The notes below the pieces were generated by a model. It was not told the origin of the DNA. It was given only the letters and a program-made list of their open reading frames with translations, and did not search any database. 64,000 nucleotides of DNA from Abditibacteriaceae bacterium (GTDB lineage: Bacteria; Armatimonadota; Abditibacteriia; Abditibacteriales; Abditibacteriaceae). Location of the stretch: assembly GCA_019239895.1 (NCBI GenBank), contig JAFAZH010000037.1:24447-88446 (forward strand). Reading direction: 5' to 3'. The first letter of the stretch is position 1. Each line of letters starts with the position of its first letter. Shown here one piece after another: positions 16,402-25,338 of the stretch. The position numbers and the translations under genes were made by a program.

Positions 16402-16815
16402 ATGCCGAGGCCGAGCAAAACTGAGCAGGTGCGGCGTAAGTATTTGAAAACTTCCTGCCGTGCCAGGGGCCGGGAGGAACGCACCAACCCGGACGACATC
16501 GCCGAGTTTTTGAGTCTCACCCATGACCCGGATGCCAGGGTGCGCCGTGAAGCGGTGCAGTGCTTGTGCCCCTGCCATGTGCAGACCAATCATCCGGGCG
16601 TCTGGGATCGCCTCTTAGAAATGGTGACTGACCCTGACCTCAAGGTGCGCGCGACGGTGCTGCATACCCTGGGTGATGGCTCACCACGGGCGCGCGAGGC
16701 CGAAGTGGTGGCGGCTATCGAAAAAATATATCACGAGCCCGACCTGAAACTGCGCCGCCATGTCCGCCAACTCCTGGCGAGCTATCGGCGGCAGGGTAAC
16801 ATTAACGTGCTGTAA
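16402..16815 (+). CDS. Small HEAT-repeat protein
   Basis: A 137-aa protein with three HEAT-like helical repeats: DPDARVRREAVQCL, DPDLKVRATVLHTLGD and EPDLKLRRHVRQLLASY, each with the Asp-Pro and Val-Arg pattern. Basic N-terminus. Probably a protein- or nucleic-acid-binding adaptor; the two Cys in CLCPCHV may bind metal. GAGGAGGGG precedes the ATG at a long 12-nt spacing. Confidence 0.75.
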   Translation: MPRPSKTEQVRRKYLKTSCRARGREERTNPDDIAEFLSLTHDPDARVRREAVQCLCPCHVQTNHPGVWDRLLEMVTDPDLKVRATVLHTLGDGSPRAREAEVVAAIEKIYHEPDLKLRRHVRQLLASYRRQGNINVL

Positions 16816-16866
16816 ACGTCTTTGTATAAAGACGAATGCAGCGGGATGGGGTGCCTATCAGAGCCA

Positions 16867-17970
16867 ATGATTAACAGCGTGCAACAAGAGATTATGGCCG
16901 CCTTTGGGACGCTCCCTGTTCCTGCTGCGGATCAGTTACTTGGCCCGTCCAGAGGGGATGAGGCGGGTGAGCAACTCATCCAGCAAGCACTGGCCGGACA
17001 AAGGTGGCAGGCTTTAGGCGCGGCCTATTTGCAGGAGCGATGGCCTTACTTCTGCTATCTGAGTAACGCAGGCTTCCGCTATTATCTACCAGCGTTGTTG
17101 ATGAACTGTTTAGACAATTTTACTCCCGAAAATAAGCTTTTGCACTCCACTGTCTACTTTCTCACTCCCAGTTATTGGAGCCTTTACTTTCGCGGCGCAG
17201 ATGAGGTTTCTGAATATCAAACGTCGCTCTTCACTGAGGCGCAATATAAAGCAGTGTGTTCTTTCCTGGGATTGGTTTTTGACCAGCAACCCTACCTGAA
17301 AATGCTGGCTGCCAAAGCCCTGAAATGGGGCTGGAATCGTTACGAGCATACGGCGTTAGTGAGGTGTCGAGATTTCTATCGGGACTTGTATCATTATCAA
17401 TATCCACCGTCCTCTGATCCTACAGTCGCAAGCTTAGTCGCGCAAATTAGGGCAGCTTTTGCCAACACACCTTATCCAGGTGACGATCAGCTTTGCGGTT
17501 CCAGCCAGGGCGATGAACCAGCCGAGTATGCGTTAGAGTTTCGGGATCTCAACTGGCAAACCATACACCCCGATTTTCTGGCTTATCATTATGCTGCCTT
17601 GAGTTTCTTCACAGAGGCAGGCTTTCGCTATTTTCTACCGGCATTTTTGATCGCTGAGGTCATGGGGACTGATTCCAATGCCAACCCCGTCTTTCACCTC
17701 ACACATGGTCTGGTGCCGGATAAGACGCAACAGATTCGGGAGCAATTGATGGCCAGTGGGGCCTTGCCAGAGGATGTCGTGCAACAAATGCGGCAAAATG
17801 AAGAGCGGGCTACTTACGACTGGCAGCAGATCGCCCTGGACAAGTTCTCTCACTTCAACGGGGAAGAAAGAAAAGCGATTGTGGCTTACCTGCAATATGC
17901 GGCTGATGAATATTCAATGGACGACATTAACAGGGCTTTGGAAAGCTACTGGTTAAAACCACCTCCCTAG
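16867..17970 (+). CDS. DUF6714-like protein with two tandem domains
   Basis: A 367-aa cytoplasmic protein with one domain twice. Copy 1 has DQLLGPSRGDEAGEQ then AGFRYYLPALLM; copy 2 has DQLCGSSQGDEPAEY then AGFRYFLPAFLI. The AGFRYYLPA core is typical of DUF6714, whose function is unknown. The frame is open to a TTG at 16822; ATG 16867 was chosen because the protein then starts with the repeat-unit helix (NSVQQEIMAAFG), which recurs before copy 2 as SLVAQIRAAFANT. The gene lies 51 bp after the HEAT gene. Confidence 0.75.
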   Translation: MINSVQQEIMAAFGTLPVPAADQLLGPSRGDEAGEQLIQQALAGQRWQALGAAYLQERWPYFCYLSNAGFRYYLPALLMNCLDNFTPENKLLHSTVYFLTPSYWSLYFRGADEVSEYQTSLFTEAQYKAVCSFLGLVFDQQPYLKMLAAKALKWGWNRYEHTALVRCRDFYRDLYHYQYPPSSDPTVASLVAQIRAAFANTPYPGDDQLCGSSQGDEPAEYALEFRDLNWQTIHPDFLAYHYAALSFFTEAGFRYFLPAFLIAEVMGTDSNANPVFHLTHGLVPDKTQQIREQLMASGALPEDVVQQMRQNEERATYDWQQIALDKFSHFNGEERKAIVAYLQYAADEYSMDDINRALESYWLKPPP

Positions 17971-18010
17971 TGCTTGCTCTCACTGGCAAGTTATGCCATA
18001 ACTCTTGGAG

Positions 18011-18439
18011 ATGAAACACATAGCCATCGCCCAGAGCGATTCCGAAATCGAACGCTGCTTGCCCGTTATGCGGGAACTGCGACCGCACCTGACCGACGAC
18101 ACTTTTGTAGCGCGTGTGCGGCAGCAGGAAAGCCTGGGCGGCTTTAACCTGGTCTATCTCGAAGATGCGGGCGAGGTCAAAGCGGTGGCTGGTATTCCCA
18201 TCATGGAGAATCTGGCGTGGGGCAAATTTCTTTATGTAGATGACCTCGTGACAGCCGCTGCGGAACGCTCCAAAGGCTATGGCGATGCCCTCTTCGACTG
18301 GTTGGTGGGGTATGCCCGGCAGCAAGAGTGCCAGCAACTCCATCTCGATTCCGGCGTGCAGCGTTTCGACGCCCACCGCTTCTACCTCCGCAAGCGCATG
18401 AGCATCAACTGCCATCATTTTGCCCTGCCGCTCTCGTGA
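18011..18439 (+). CDS. GNAT family N-acetyltransferase
   Basis: A 142-aa GNAT protein. The acetyl-CoA loop is RSKGYGDALFDWL (R/Q-x-x-G-x-G/A), preceded by strand 4 (KFLYVDDLVT) and followed by the CQQLHLDSGVQRFDAHRFYLRK helix-strand end. Substrate unknown. GGAG directly abuts ATG 18011; a TTG at 18005 in frame is the alternative start. Confidence 0.88.
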   Translation: MKHIAIAQSDSEIERCLPVMRELRPHLTDDTFVARVRQQESLGGFNLVYLEDAGEVKAVAGIPIMENLAWGKFLYVDDLVTAAAERSKGYGDALFDWLVGYARQQECQQLHLDSGVQRFDAHRFYLRKRMSINCHHFALPLS

Positions 18440-18488
18440 TGGGATAGAATATGCTGCCGTGGCGGTGGCCCAGGTTTACACGTTTAAC

Positions 18489-19490
18489 ATGAAGCATCTT
18501 CAGGCTGACAAAATCTTAGCTCATCTGGGCACTTATCTGCGGAGCCTGCCGCCCTACCTGGACATGCTGGAAGAGTATTATGAAGTTGCTGACCAGCGGA
18601 TGACGGTATTCCGCTCGCCGCGACACTGGGTGCTCTTTTTTGAATTTGTGCTCTATGATGCCAGGGCGGATGAGTTCATGGTGAATTTGTGGGCTTTTGG
18701 CGATTGCTTAAACGATTACAATGGGGGTGAGGAACGACAGGAGGGCAATGGACTGCTGTGGCAGTTTACGCGGCAGCCCTTTGCGAGTTGCTCTCGAACG
18801 GCGCGAGGGTCGTTTAAGGCTCGCCGCAACAGATTTTCAATCCTCTTTAAGGGAGAATGCTTGAAGTTCAAGCCGACGGCTGAACAATATGCCGCAGCGG
18901 GTATTAAATTCACCAGGGCACAGCAGGCACCAGATGCCATGCTTACCCCCGCGCAGCTTTTGCGTTTTTTATGTCATCACCTGGATCATCCTTTCTTTGC
19001 GGGGGAGGACTCTTTGCGCAGCATTATAGACGCGTGCCGCCGCCAGCGTCTCGCCCCGCTCTGGCATGAAATGGCATTGCTGCTTCAGACTCGTGAATGG
19101 CGACACCCAAATATTGAGGAGATGGCTGAGCCTGCGGCCTGGGAACCGTTTCAGATATTAGCGCGCACTATTGCTACGGGTGATTTAACGGAGTGGCAGG
19201 CACAGAATCCGGCGACGTTCAATACGCATTGGAGTCACTGGGCTACCGATTACGAGGCAACCGAGAAACTCCTTCACGAGGAGAGACAACGATGGCACAA
19301 TAAAATGCAACAACTCCCGCCGGAGGCACGACAGCAAATCGAGGCAACGTTGAGCAACATAAGCCAACTGCCCTTAAGCCCTGGTATCTTGTATCAATCA
19401 GAAATCATCATTGATGGCGAGAAATTTACTATTACGCCTGACTATCTGGTGAACTCTTCAGAGACACCCGACTTAGAAGATGAACAATAA
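18489..19490 (+). CDS. Unknown cytoplasmic protein, possibly DUF7003-like at its N-terminus
   Basis: A 333-aa protein. Its first 70 residues (helix, then RMTVFRSPRHWVLFFEFVLY and an acidic stretch) resemble a family in which a surface-exposed beta sheet follows LxxFR-x-x-x-x-W; I place it near DUF7003 only weakly. The middle is helical with HHLDHPFFAGEDSL; the end has a beta hairpin (SEIIIDGEKFTITPDYL). No signal or membrane segment. It starts 49 bp after the GNAT gene on the same strand. Confidence 0.6.
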   Translation: MKHLQADKILAHLGTYLRSLPPYLDMLEEYYEVADQRMTVFRSPRHWVLFFEFVLYDARADEFMVNLWAFGDCLNDYNGGEERQEGNGLLWQFTRQPFASCSRTARGSFKARRNRFSILFKGECLKFKPTAEQYAAAGIKFTRAQQAPDAMLTPAQLLRFLCHHLDHPFFAGEDSLRSIIDACRRQRLAPLWHEMALLLQTREWRHPNIEEMAEPAAWEPFQILARTIATGDLTEWQAQNPATFNTHWSHWATDYEATEKLLHEERQRWHNKMQQLPPEARQQIEATLSNISQLPLSPGILYQSEIIIDGEKFTITPDYLVNSSETPDLEDEQ

Positions 19491-19537
19491 AAAATATGAG
19501 TCAGAATTCATTCGCTTTGTTATGGTGCAGATGACAG

Positions 19538-19885
19538 CTAAGCCACTAACACAACGCGCGCGTCTTCTGGATCGGCTTCTCGCTTGAAAACACGCACCTC
19601 AATATCACGTCCCAGTCTATTCAAGATGCTAAAAAGGCGGTCGGTAGAACAATTGAGAAACTGCCCGCGTAGCATCTTAGAAAGCGTAGGTTGATCCATA
19701 CCGATGAGTTTGGCGGCTTCGGTTTGGCTTAGCTGCCGGTCTTCAATACACCGGGTAATTTCATAAATGAGTTGGGACTTAAATTGTAAATTAGGGGCAT
19801 CCGGCAAATCCAGGTCAGCAAAGACGTTGCCCGAACCCGTTTCAATGACCGTCCCAGCCCTGGTCGTTTTCTTGTTAAGTTTCAT
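19538..19885 (-). CDS. HigA-type antitoxin, XRE family HTH
   Basis: A 115-aa antitoxin. The DNA-binding domain spans about residues 45-100, with the helix-turn-helix LSQTEAAKLIGMDQPTLSKML. Its ATG lies 11 bp inside the end of the toxin gene, with AGGGGCC upstream, so it is made from the same transcript. Toxin-first order is typical of HigBA-type pairs. It should bind the toxin and repress the operon through the palindrome at 20294-20311. Confidence 0.9.
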   Translation of the reverse strand: MKLNKKTTRAGTVIETGSGNVFADLDLPDAPNLQFKSQLIYEITRCIEDRQLSQTEAAKLIGMDQPTLSKMLRGQFLNCSTDRLFSILNRLGRDIEVRVFKREADPEDARVVLVA

Positions 19886-20285
19886 AGTGGCCCCTTTTAC
19901 GCTGTTGGCTGCTCTGAGCGATTCTTTCCTGATAGTCATCCTCGGCATCACGCAAGCGGTGCCGAATAACTTCTATCTCCTGTTGCGGCGTGGCGATGTC
20001 GCGTTTCGACTTTTTCTGGAAGCAGTGCAAGACATAGATTGCCTCGGCGAAGCGTACCGTATAAACCGCACGATAGGTGTCCGAATGGAAATCCTCCACA
20101 ACTTCCAGGACGCTCGCCCCCGGAAAGCTCTTACCCCTGAGTGGTTTGGCAGCGAGAGATTTGCCCCCACGGTGTGCCGCATCCAGAGCCAAACCAATGT
20201 TGCGTCGCACCGGAGCGGGAAACGCTTTCAAATCTTTGCGTGCTGAAGCCACCCAATAAACGGGTTTCAGACCGCTTTCACTCAT
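19875..20285 (-). CDS. RelE/HigB-type toxin (Gp49-like)
   Basis: A 136-aa toxin of the Gp49/HigB branch of the RelE fold. Recognisable blocks are VYWVASARKDLKAFP, KPLRGKSFPGASVLEVVEDF, YRAVYTVRF and YVLHCFQKKSKR followed by a helix. Known members are ribosome-dependent mRNA endonucleases; the basic C-terminal KKSKR is usual. It overlaps the antitoxin start by 11 bp. Confidence 0.9.
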   Translation of the reverse strand: MSESGLKPVYWVASARKDLKAFPAPVRRNIGLALDAAHRGGKSLAAKPLRGKSFPGASVLEVVEDFHSDTYRAVYTVRFAEAIYVLHCFQKKSKRDIATPQQEIEVIRHRLRDAEDDYQERIAQSSQQRKRGHYET

Positions 20286-20293
20286 ACCTCTAT

Positions 20294-20311
20294 TATGGCA
20301 TATATACCATA
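20294..20311. promoter_or_regulatory. Probable operator of the toxin-antitoxin operon
   Basis: tatggcatatataccata, an 18-bp near-perfect palindrome, begins 9 bp upstream of the toxin ATG. It overlaps an AT-rich -10-like stretch. Position and shape fit an autorepression site for the HTH antitoxin. Confidence 0.55.
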
Positions 20312-20441
20312 ATTTAGCAAGGCTGAAATAGCCATTCCAATATTCCTGTAACCTGCGCTACACTCTGGTGCGTTGAGGCTTTTGATTAAGCATCGAAGAA
20401 TCAGGATTGAGAATTGCAGAGAGGAACGATGAGGAAACTAT

Positions 20442-21236
20442 ATGGATTTACAACTACAGGGAAAACGGGCTTTAGTGACTGGCTCGACGGTCGGAATAGG
20501 TTTCGCCACGGCGTTAGGTTTGGCTAAAGAGGGTGCGACGGTGGTGCTCAATGGGCGCACAAAGGAGCGGGTGGAGGAGGCGGTGCAACGCGTGCAGCGG
20601 AAGGTTGCCGGGGCGCAGGTTTCCGGGGTAGCGGCTGACCTGGGCACGGCAGAGGGGGTGGCCCACTTGCTGCAACAGGTGCCGGAAGTCGAGATTCTGA
20701 TCAACAATCTCGGCATCTTTGAGCCGAAGGCGTTTGAGAACATTGAGGATGAAGATTGGCTGCGCTTTTTTGAGACCAATGTGCTGAGTGGAGTGCGCCT
20801 GACGCGCCATTACCTGCCCCACATGAAGAGCCGTGACTGGGGCCGCATCATTTTTGTGTCCAGCGAATCGGCGCTCAATATCCCCGCCGAGATGATTCAC
20901 TATGGCATGACCAAAACCGCGCAACTGGCGGTGGCGCGCGGCGTGGCCGAAACGACTGTGGGCACGGGTGTCACCGTCAATTCCATTTTGCCTGGCCCGA
21001 CCAGTTCCGAGGGCGTCTCCGAGTTTGTGAATCAACTGGCCCGCGAGCGCGGCGTGGATTTCGCCACGATGGAAGCCGAGTTCTTCAAGACGGCGCGGCC
21101 TTCCTCGCTGCTGCAACGCTTTATCACGCCCACAGAAGTCGCCAACTTCATCGTGTTTGTGTGCAGCCCCTTGTCGTCGGCCACCAATGGAGCCACCTTG
21201 CGCGTCGAAGGTGGCGTGGTGCGTTCAATTGCCTGA
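20442..21236 (+). CDS. Short-chain dehydrogenase/reductase (SDR)
   Basis: A 264-aa classical SDR. NAD(P)-binding motif TGSTVGIG (residues 13-20), NNLG at 88-91 (usually NNAG), catalytic Ser near 141, Tyr154-x3-Lys158 in YGMTK, and a Rossmann end with LRVEGGVVRS. Length is normal. The basic residue after the first strand (NGRTKER) favours NADP(H). Substrate unknown; it sits alone between the toxin-antitoxin pair and a small minus-strand gene. Confidence 0.93.
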   Translation: MDLQLQGKRALVTGSTVGIGFATALGLAKEGATVVLNGRTKERVEEAVQRVQRKVAGAQVSGVAADLGTAEGVAHLLQQVPEVEILINNLGIFEPKAFENIEDEDWLRFFETNVLSGVRLTRHYLPHMKSRDWGRIIFVSSESALNIPAEMIHYGMTKTAQLAVARGVAETTVGTGVTVNSILPGPTSSEGVSEFVNQLARERGVDFATMEAEFFKTARPSSLLQRFITPTEVANFIVFVCSPLSSATNGATLRVEGGVVRSIA

Positions 21237-21253
21237 GACTACCTTAATAGCAG

Positions 21254-21454
21254 TTACTGCTGCGTTAAGTAGGATCGGATGATCTGCCAGAGTTGCTCGT
21301 CCGCCGGCGGTAGATAAAGCCAACTGGCAAAGAACTGGTCTGAGTACTCCGTCCAAACGGCAACGGCCTGTTCATCAGTTATGTCATAACCATGACTGCT
21401 GGCAACGCTTTTTAAGCGTGCCACATCTTCAGGAAACATGTGTGTGCTGGTCAT
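21254..21454 (-). CDS. Small hypothetical protein
   Basis: A 66-aa acidic, mainly helical protein (FPEDVARLKSVASSHGYD, EQAVAVWTEYSDQFFASW). It resembles no family I can name. The frame extends to 21538, but the extra N-terminus is Arg-rich and unlike a protein start. The ribosome-binding site is weak. Confidence 0.5.
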   Translation of the reverse strand: MTSTHMFPEDVARLKSVASSHGYDITDEQAVAVWTEYSDQFFASWLYLPPADEQLWQIIRSYLTQQ

Positions 21455-21568
21455 GGGAACTCTGGTAGTTCTGGTTACTGGGCTGGTTGCTGCTCGCCGG
21501 TGGTTGACCGCTCCTAAGAGTACCGCACAATATGCCACGGCTGATTCTACTCTGTTGGAGTCTCTTCA

Positions 21569-22324
21569 TCAGACGTGCTGCATTTCTTTTTCCAACAGTG
21601 CCCAGGCTTGACTCATCTTCGCTTGAGCCAGGGGTGAAATGCTGTCACCTCGTAGAGACGCTATGCACAAATACTCAACAGTCCCGTCAGTAAAACCGAC
21701 TGATTTAGAATCTTCCATTTGTCCGTCCGTGAGCGATGGTCCGGTTATGTGCATGATACCGGCGGTGTGGCCGTGGAATTTGATGAGGCCATGTTCCTGA
21801 ATAGTCGGAGTTTTATGGTTCGACTGGCCACAAAGATAAAAGAACATGGTAGCCGCGACCATACCATTGTAAATTTTCTCCGGCTGGGTAGATTCTGTTT
21901 TAAATATAGTCTGGATGTTGAATCTTAAGTCATCCCCATCCACACTTGTGCTGAAAGTCACTTCTTTGGTGGCGGGTGTGGTGTAGTCGTATGGTTTGCC
22001 ACGCTTGGATACCCCCTGGTATCGCTTCGCCGGTTTCTCTTCAATCGCTCTAAGCCAGCCCTGCAATGGCGGCACCCAGTAAGTGCCAAGCACTGTGCCC
22101 TGCGACCATAGTATGTGGCGATGGACTTGCCATGCTCCCGCTCCCGTCAGGAGCAGCAACGAGAGCGCAACCGCGATGCCGCGCATCGTTCTCTGCTGGG
22201 GTGCCATCTGGACTTGAGACCTCACCGAAGCAGGCTGTGGTAAGCCCAGCCCGTGGCAGCGCGGACACTGTGTATCGAACGCTTCCAGGACATAGTTGCA
22301 TTGAGGACAGGCCATAGTATCCAT
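21569..22324 (-). CDS. Zinc-ribbon membrane protein, unknown function
   Basis: About 251 aa. It begins with a zinc ribbon (CPQC, then 11 residues, then the second knuckle CPRC), a basic linker and one membrane helix near residues 52-70 (GIAVALSLLLLTGAGAW). The rest is an exported-side beta domain with GVSKRGKPYDYTTPATKEV and FHGHTAGIMHITG. ATG 22324 or 22315 is the start; the longer frame to 22591 runs into the upstream lipoprotein gene. Likely cotranscribed with that lipoprotein. Confidence 0.7.
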   Translation of the reverse strand: MDTMACPQCNYVLEAFDTQCPRCHGLGLPQPASVRSQVQMAPQQRTMRGIAVALSLLLLTGAGAWQVHRHILWSQGTVLGTYWVPPLQGWLRAIEEKPAKRYQGVSKRGKPYDYTTPATKEVTFSTSVDGDDLRFNIQTIFKTESTQPEKIYNGMVAATMFFYLCGQSNHKTPTIQEHGLIKFHGHTAGIMHITGPSLTDGQMEDSKSVGFTDGTVEYLCIASLRGDSISPLAQAKMSQAWALLEKEMQHV

Positions 22325-22397
22325 TATAGTAATTGCGGCTCTTTCAGGCAGTATTCCAAGCTCTACTGTCTGCATCTCTAAACCAAAGATACGCGGC

Positions 22398-22868
22398 TTA
22401 TGTGACATTATCTGTCTGCTCCGGGGCGACGGTAAATACTTTGTTGCCTGCTTTCGCACCAGCTTGCCAGGTGAGTCTGAGGCGGATTGGGTGAGTGCGC
22501 TGCTTTTTGATGTTGCACAACCCAAACCAACAATAGGTTCCGGTGGGAGCGCGGAACTCCATAAAAAGCTTTTCTCCCGTGGCCGCAGCAATCCATCGCC
22601 CAGGCGTATCTATTTCCGACATTCCACTCTGGACATAAAGCTTGGCGTGCAGTGGCGCAGGTTCCCGGTTGCAAACGGGCACCATCAATGCGTAAGTCGG
22701 AGTGTTCTTGCCGGTTGCATCAGTCCCAGATGCTAAAATCGGTTCACCGACGAGAGGCGCATTCTGTGGCAGGTCGGCGATTAACGAACGCTTGCAGCCA
22801 ACTACAGGCATGAGCAACGCTGAGGCCAGCATAGAATAGAGTATAGTGTGAGGCATGAGTCTCTTCAT
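22398..22868 (-). CDS. Putative lipoprotein
   Basis: A 156-aa protein with a basic start and hydrophobic stretch ending in the lipobox-like VVGC (Cys at residue 25), so it is probably lipid-anchored. The mature part is beta-rich with an internal Cys pair (TYCWFGLCNI). Unknown family. The zinc-ribbon membrane protein starts 73 bp downstream on the same strand. Confidence 0.65.
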   Translation of the reverse strand: MKRLMPHTILYSMLASALLMPVVGCKRSLIADLPQNAPLVGEPILASGTDATGKNTPTYALMVPVCNREPAPLHAKLYVQSGMSEIDTPGRWIAAATGEKLFMEFRAPTGTYCWFGLCNIKKQRTHPIRLRLTWQAGAKAGNKVFTVAPEQTDNVT

Positions 22869-22972
22869 AATAGTATGTGACGGTAGTCTCTTGTTTGTGG
22901 GTTAACGAATAAGCTGAGCCATCTCAGGGGGCTTATATGACTTTATCCCACTGGTGCCAGCCATAGTCAGCA

Positions 22973-23686
22973 TTAATGCGGGAGCAATGTTGCAAAAAAG
23001 GCAATGCCCTCACTGGCAAAAGGCGAATGGCCCGCACCGGCGATTATGGTGCGGGAGATATTCTGATAGCCATGAGCGCGGGCCGTCTGCTCGGCATTAT
23101 CCCATTGCCGGTTAAGCGCCGTCAGGTAGGGGTCTTTATCGCCCTGCAAGGCATGGATGGGGAGTTGGGCGCGCTCCGGGGCAGTCGAGAAGGTGGTCAC
23201 ACCGCGTCCCAGGAAGTTAGCCGCCGCGGGCACCGCTCCGGCGAGCAGTTCAGGATGCATCAAGATAAGCTGCCAGGCCAGATGCCCACCGGCTGAGAAA
23301 CCCGTGACAAAGAACTTCGGCTGGCCATGCTCATCCTGTTGCACTTCGCGCGCAATCGCCAGCACCGCCTGCATGTCGGCGGGGTCGTTGCCGTTAGAGG
23401 ATACACACGGCGTCACAATGATAAACGGCTGCGCTTTACGCGCCCGCATAAAAGCCTGGCAGTTGCGCAGGAAATTGTGGCCCGACCCCTCCAGCGTGAC
23501 GAGGATCGGCCAGGTTGCTTGCGGCGTCCAGCCATCCGGTAAGGCGAGATAATATTGCGTCGCCACAGCACGGGCCGTTTTGAGTTCGGGCTGGGCGACG
23601 GGTGTTCCCGGCCCCGGCCCGCTCTCGCACCAACCGCATCTCCCCCACAGCATCAGCAGTAGCGCGATATAAGTTATTAATTTCAT
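22973..23686 (-). CDS. Exported alpha/beta-hydrolase (esterase-like)
   Basis: A 237-aa secreted hydrolase. AGGAGG 5 nt before ATG 23686 fixes the start, followed by a signal peptide (residues 1-20). Nucleophile elbow GFSAGG with Ser131, acid Asp183 or Asp185 in QGDKDPY, His220 in GAGHSPF. The order matches the PHB-depolymerase/feruloyl-esterase-like group of short esterases. Substrate unknown. Confidence 0.85.
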   Translation of the reverse strand: MKLITYIALLLMLWGRCGWCESGPGPGTPVAQPELKTARAVATQYYLALPDGWTPQATWPILVTLEGSGHNFLRNCQAFMRARKAQPFIIVTPCVSSNGNDPADMQAVLAIAREVQQDEHGQPKFFVTGFSAGGHLAWQLILMHPELLAGAVPAAANFLGRGVTTFSTAPERAQLPIHALQGDKDPYLTALNRQWDNAEQTARAHGYQNISRTIIAGAGHSPFASEGIAFFATLLPH

Positions 23687-23802
23687 CCTCGCCTCCTGAA
23701 TGAATATTTTAATCCACATTATACCGGCATCCCAACGATGCACGGCAGCATGATGCAGATCAATATGCGATAGTCTGCGCCCCCGAACCCAGAGTGTTGG
23801 GT

Positions 23803-23838
23803 GCCCACAGCACTGCATATTGATGCAGTGCTGTGGGC
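23803..23838. repeat. Perfect hairpin, 16-bp stem and 4-nt loop
   Basis: gcccacagcactgcat, loop attg, then its exact complement. It lies in the 413-bp gap between the divergent esterase and ada genes. No T-run follows. The rest of the gap holds word repeats (TAAACCCTGACCCCTAAACC) and a stretch agcgacgggcg / cgcccgtcgct-like pair, so the whole gap is a degenerate palindromic element; no gene was seen in it. Confidence 0.75.
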
Positions 23839-24099
23839 TGAGAGCGACGGGCGTTCGACAGCAGGGTGCCGGGTCTGGGGTATAGAGTATAGGAATCAGT
23901 AGTAAGAGCCTCGCCAAACCCTAAACCCTGACCCCTAAACCTTCCTCATAGCCCGTCGCTCACGCTCTGGGTTCGTAACGGTAGCCTCTTTATCGCTAAC
24001 TGCTATAGCTTCTACACCCTTTGAATTTTTCACTTTGAAAGCAAGGAGCGGATAGTTTTGAGGTGATGCCTGGCGTATTGTAAAATCAGAGGTGTCACT

Positions 24100-25203
24100 A
24101 TGCACGAGAATCAAAAGTCAGATGTCACAACATTGGAAATTGATGAAGACGCGCTATGGCGGGCGGTGCAGAACCGCGACAGCCGCTACGATGGCGTCTT
24201 TGTTTATGGGGTTGGCTCGACGCGCATCTACTGCCGCCCGGCTTGCCCGGCCCGGCGGCCCCGCCGCGAGCAGGTGCGCTTTTTCGCGGCTCCCGCAAAT
24301 GCCCAGTCTGCCGGGTTTCGCGCTTGCCAACGCTGCCATCCCGCAACCCTGAATTACGCGACGCGCGAGGTGGAACGGGTGGCGCAAGCTTGCCGCCAAA
24401 TCGAACAAAATGCGGCAGGAGAGGTTTCGCTAGGAAAGGTGTCGCTGCACACGCTCAGCCAGGGGGCCAAACGCAGCCCGCATCACTTTCACCGCACCTT
24501 TAAGCAGGTGACGGGCGTCACGCCGCGCCAATATGGGGATGCGGCCCGCCTCGCCCAACTCAAAGATCATTTGCAAGCGGGTGAAACGGTCACCCAGGCG
24601 CTCTATGACGCGGGCTATGGCTCCAGTCGCGGCCTCTATGAACGCGCCGCCGCTCAACTGGGCATGACACCGGCCAGCTATCGCAAGGGTGGCCAGGGGG
24701 CCGTTATTCACTATGCTATCGCAGCTTGCTCGTTAGGCTACCTCTTAGTGGCGACTACCGATAAGGGTATCTGCGCGGTGAGCTTAGGCGATGATCCCTC
24801 CGCCTTGACCACAGGCTTGCGCCAGGAGTTTCATGCGGCCACCTTGCAACTCGATAACAGTCGTTTACAAGCCAACGTGCAAGCTATTTTGGAGTATCTA
24901 ACAGGCCAGCAGCCGCACCTTGATTTGCCCCTGGATGTGCAGGCGACGGCCTTTCAGCGCCGGGTGTGGCAAGAACTCCAGGCGATTCCCTATGGGCAAA
25001 CGCGCACCTACACTCAGATCGCCGAGGCTATCGGGCAGCCCACAGCGGCGCGGGCGGTGGCGCGAGCGTGTGCCACCAACTCCGTCGCCCTGGTCATTCC
25101 CTGCCACCGCGTGGTGCGCGAGAATGGCTCCCTCAGCGGCTATCGTTGGGGCGTGGCGCGTAAGCAGAAGCTATTGCAAACGGAGTGCAGCACGAAGAAA
25201 TAA
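24100..25203 (+). CDS. ada: Ada: methylphosphotriester/O6-methylguanine-DNA methyltransferase and regulator
   Basis: A 367-aa fused repair protein and transcription activator. N-Ada zinc site Cys45, Cys49, Cys76, Cys79 (YCRPACP and RACQRCHP); an AraC-type helix-turn-helix at about 90-195 (RSPHHFHRTFKQVTGVTPRQY); and a C-terminal methyltransferase with PCHRVV, active Cys335. Methyl transfer to a zinc-site Cys (Cys45 by analogy) turns Ada into an activator of the adaptive response. AGAGGTG precedes the ATG, with a TAAAAT -10-like box at 24081. No alkB or alkA is adjacent. The stop TAA is the first triplet of a palindromic element. Confidence 0.97.
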   Translation: MHENQKSDVTTLEIDEDALWRAVQNRDSRYDGVFVYGVGSTRIYCRPACPARRPRREQVRFFAAPANAQSAGFRACQRCHPATLNYATREVERVAQACRQIEQNAAGEVSLGKVSLHTLSQGAKRSPHHFHRTFKQVTGVTPRQYGDAARLAQLKDHLQAGETVTQALYDAGYGSSRGLYERAAAQLGMTPASYRKGGQGAVIHYAIAACSLGYLLVATTDKGICAVSLGDDPSALTTGLRQEFHAATLQLDNSRLQANVQAILEYLTGQQPHLDLPLDVQATAFQRRVWQELQAIPYGQTRTYTQIAEAIGQPTAARAVARACATNSVALVIPCHRVVRENGSLSGYRWGVARKQKLLQTECSTKK

Positions 25204-25324
25204 CCACCGATGAACACCGATGGACACGGATAGAAACGAGGATAGAGGATCGAGGATCCAGCATCCAGTATCTTGTATCCAGCATCCCAAAACATCCGTG
25301 TCCATCTGTGTTTATCGGTGGTTA
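25201..25324. repeat. Long palindrome, GAGGATA heptad family (copy 5)
   Basis: Outer arms taaccaccgatgaacacc / its near complement, and GGACACGGAT / ATCCGTGTCC; the inner left side carries GAGGATAGAGGATCGAGGAT, and the centre repeats CAGCATCCAGTATC. The left arm contains the stop codon of ada; the right arm ends just before the methyltransferase stop, so it lies between convergent genes. Confidence 0.9.
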
Positions 25325-25338
25325 ATTTTCTTATCGAG

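Noticed and set aside
22325..22591. N-terminal extension of the zinc-ribbon protein
   Set aside because: It overlaps the lipoprotein gene and is Arg/Ser/Pro-rich without any domain; zinc-ribbon proteins of this kind begin just before the first CxxC.
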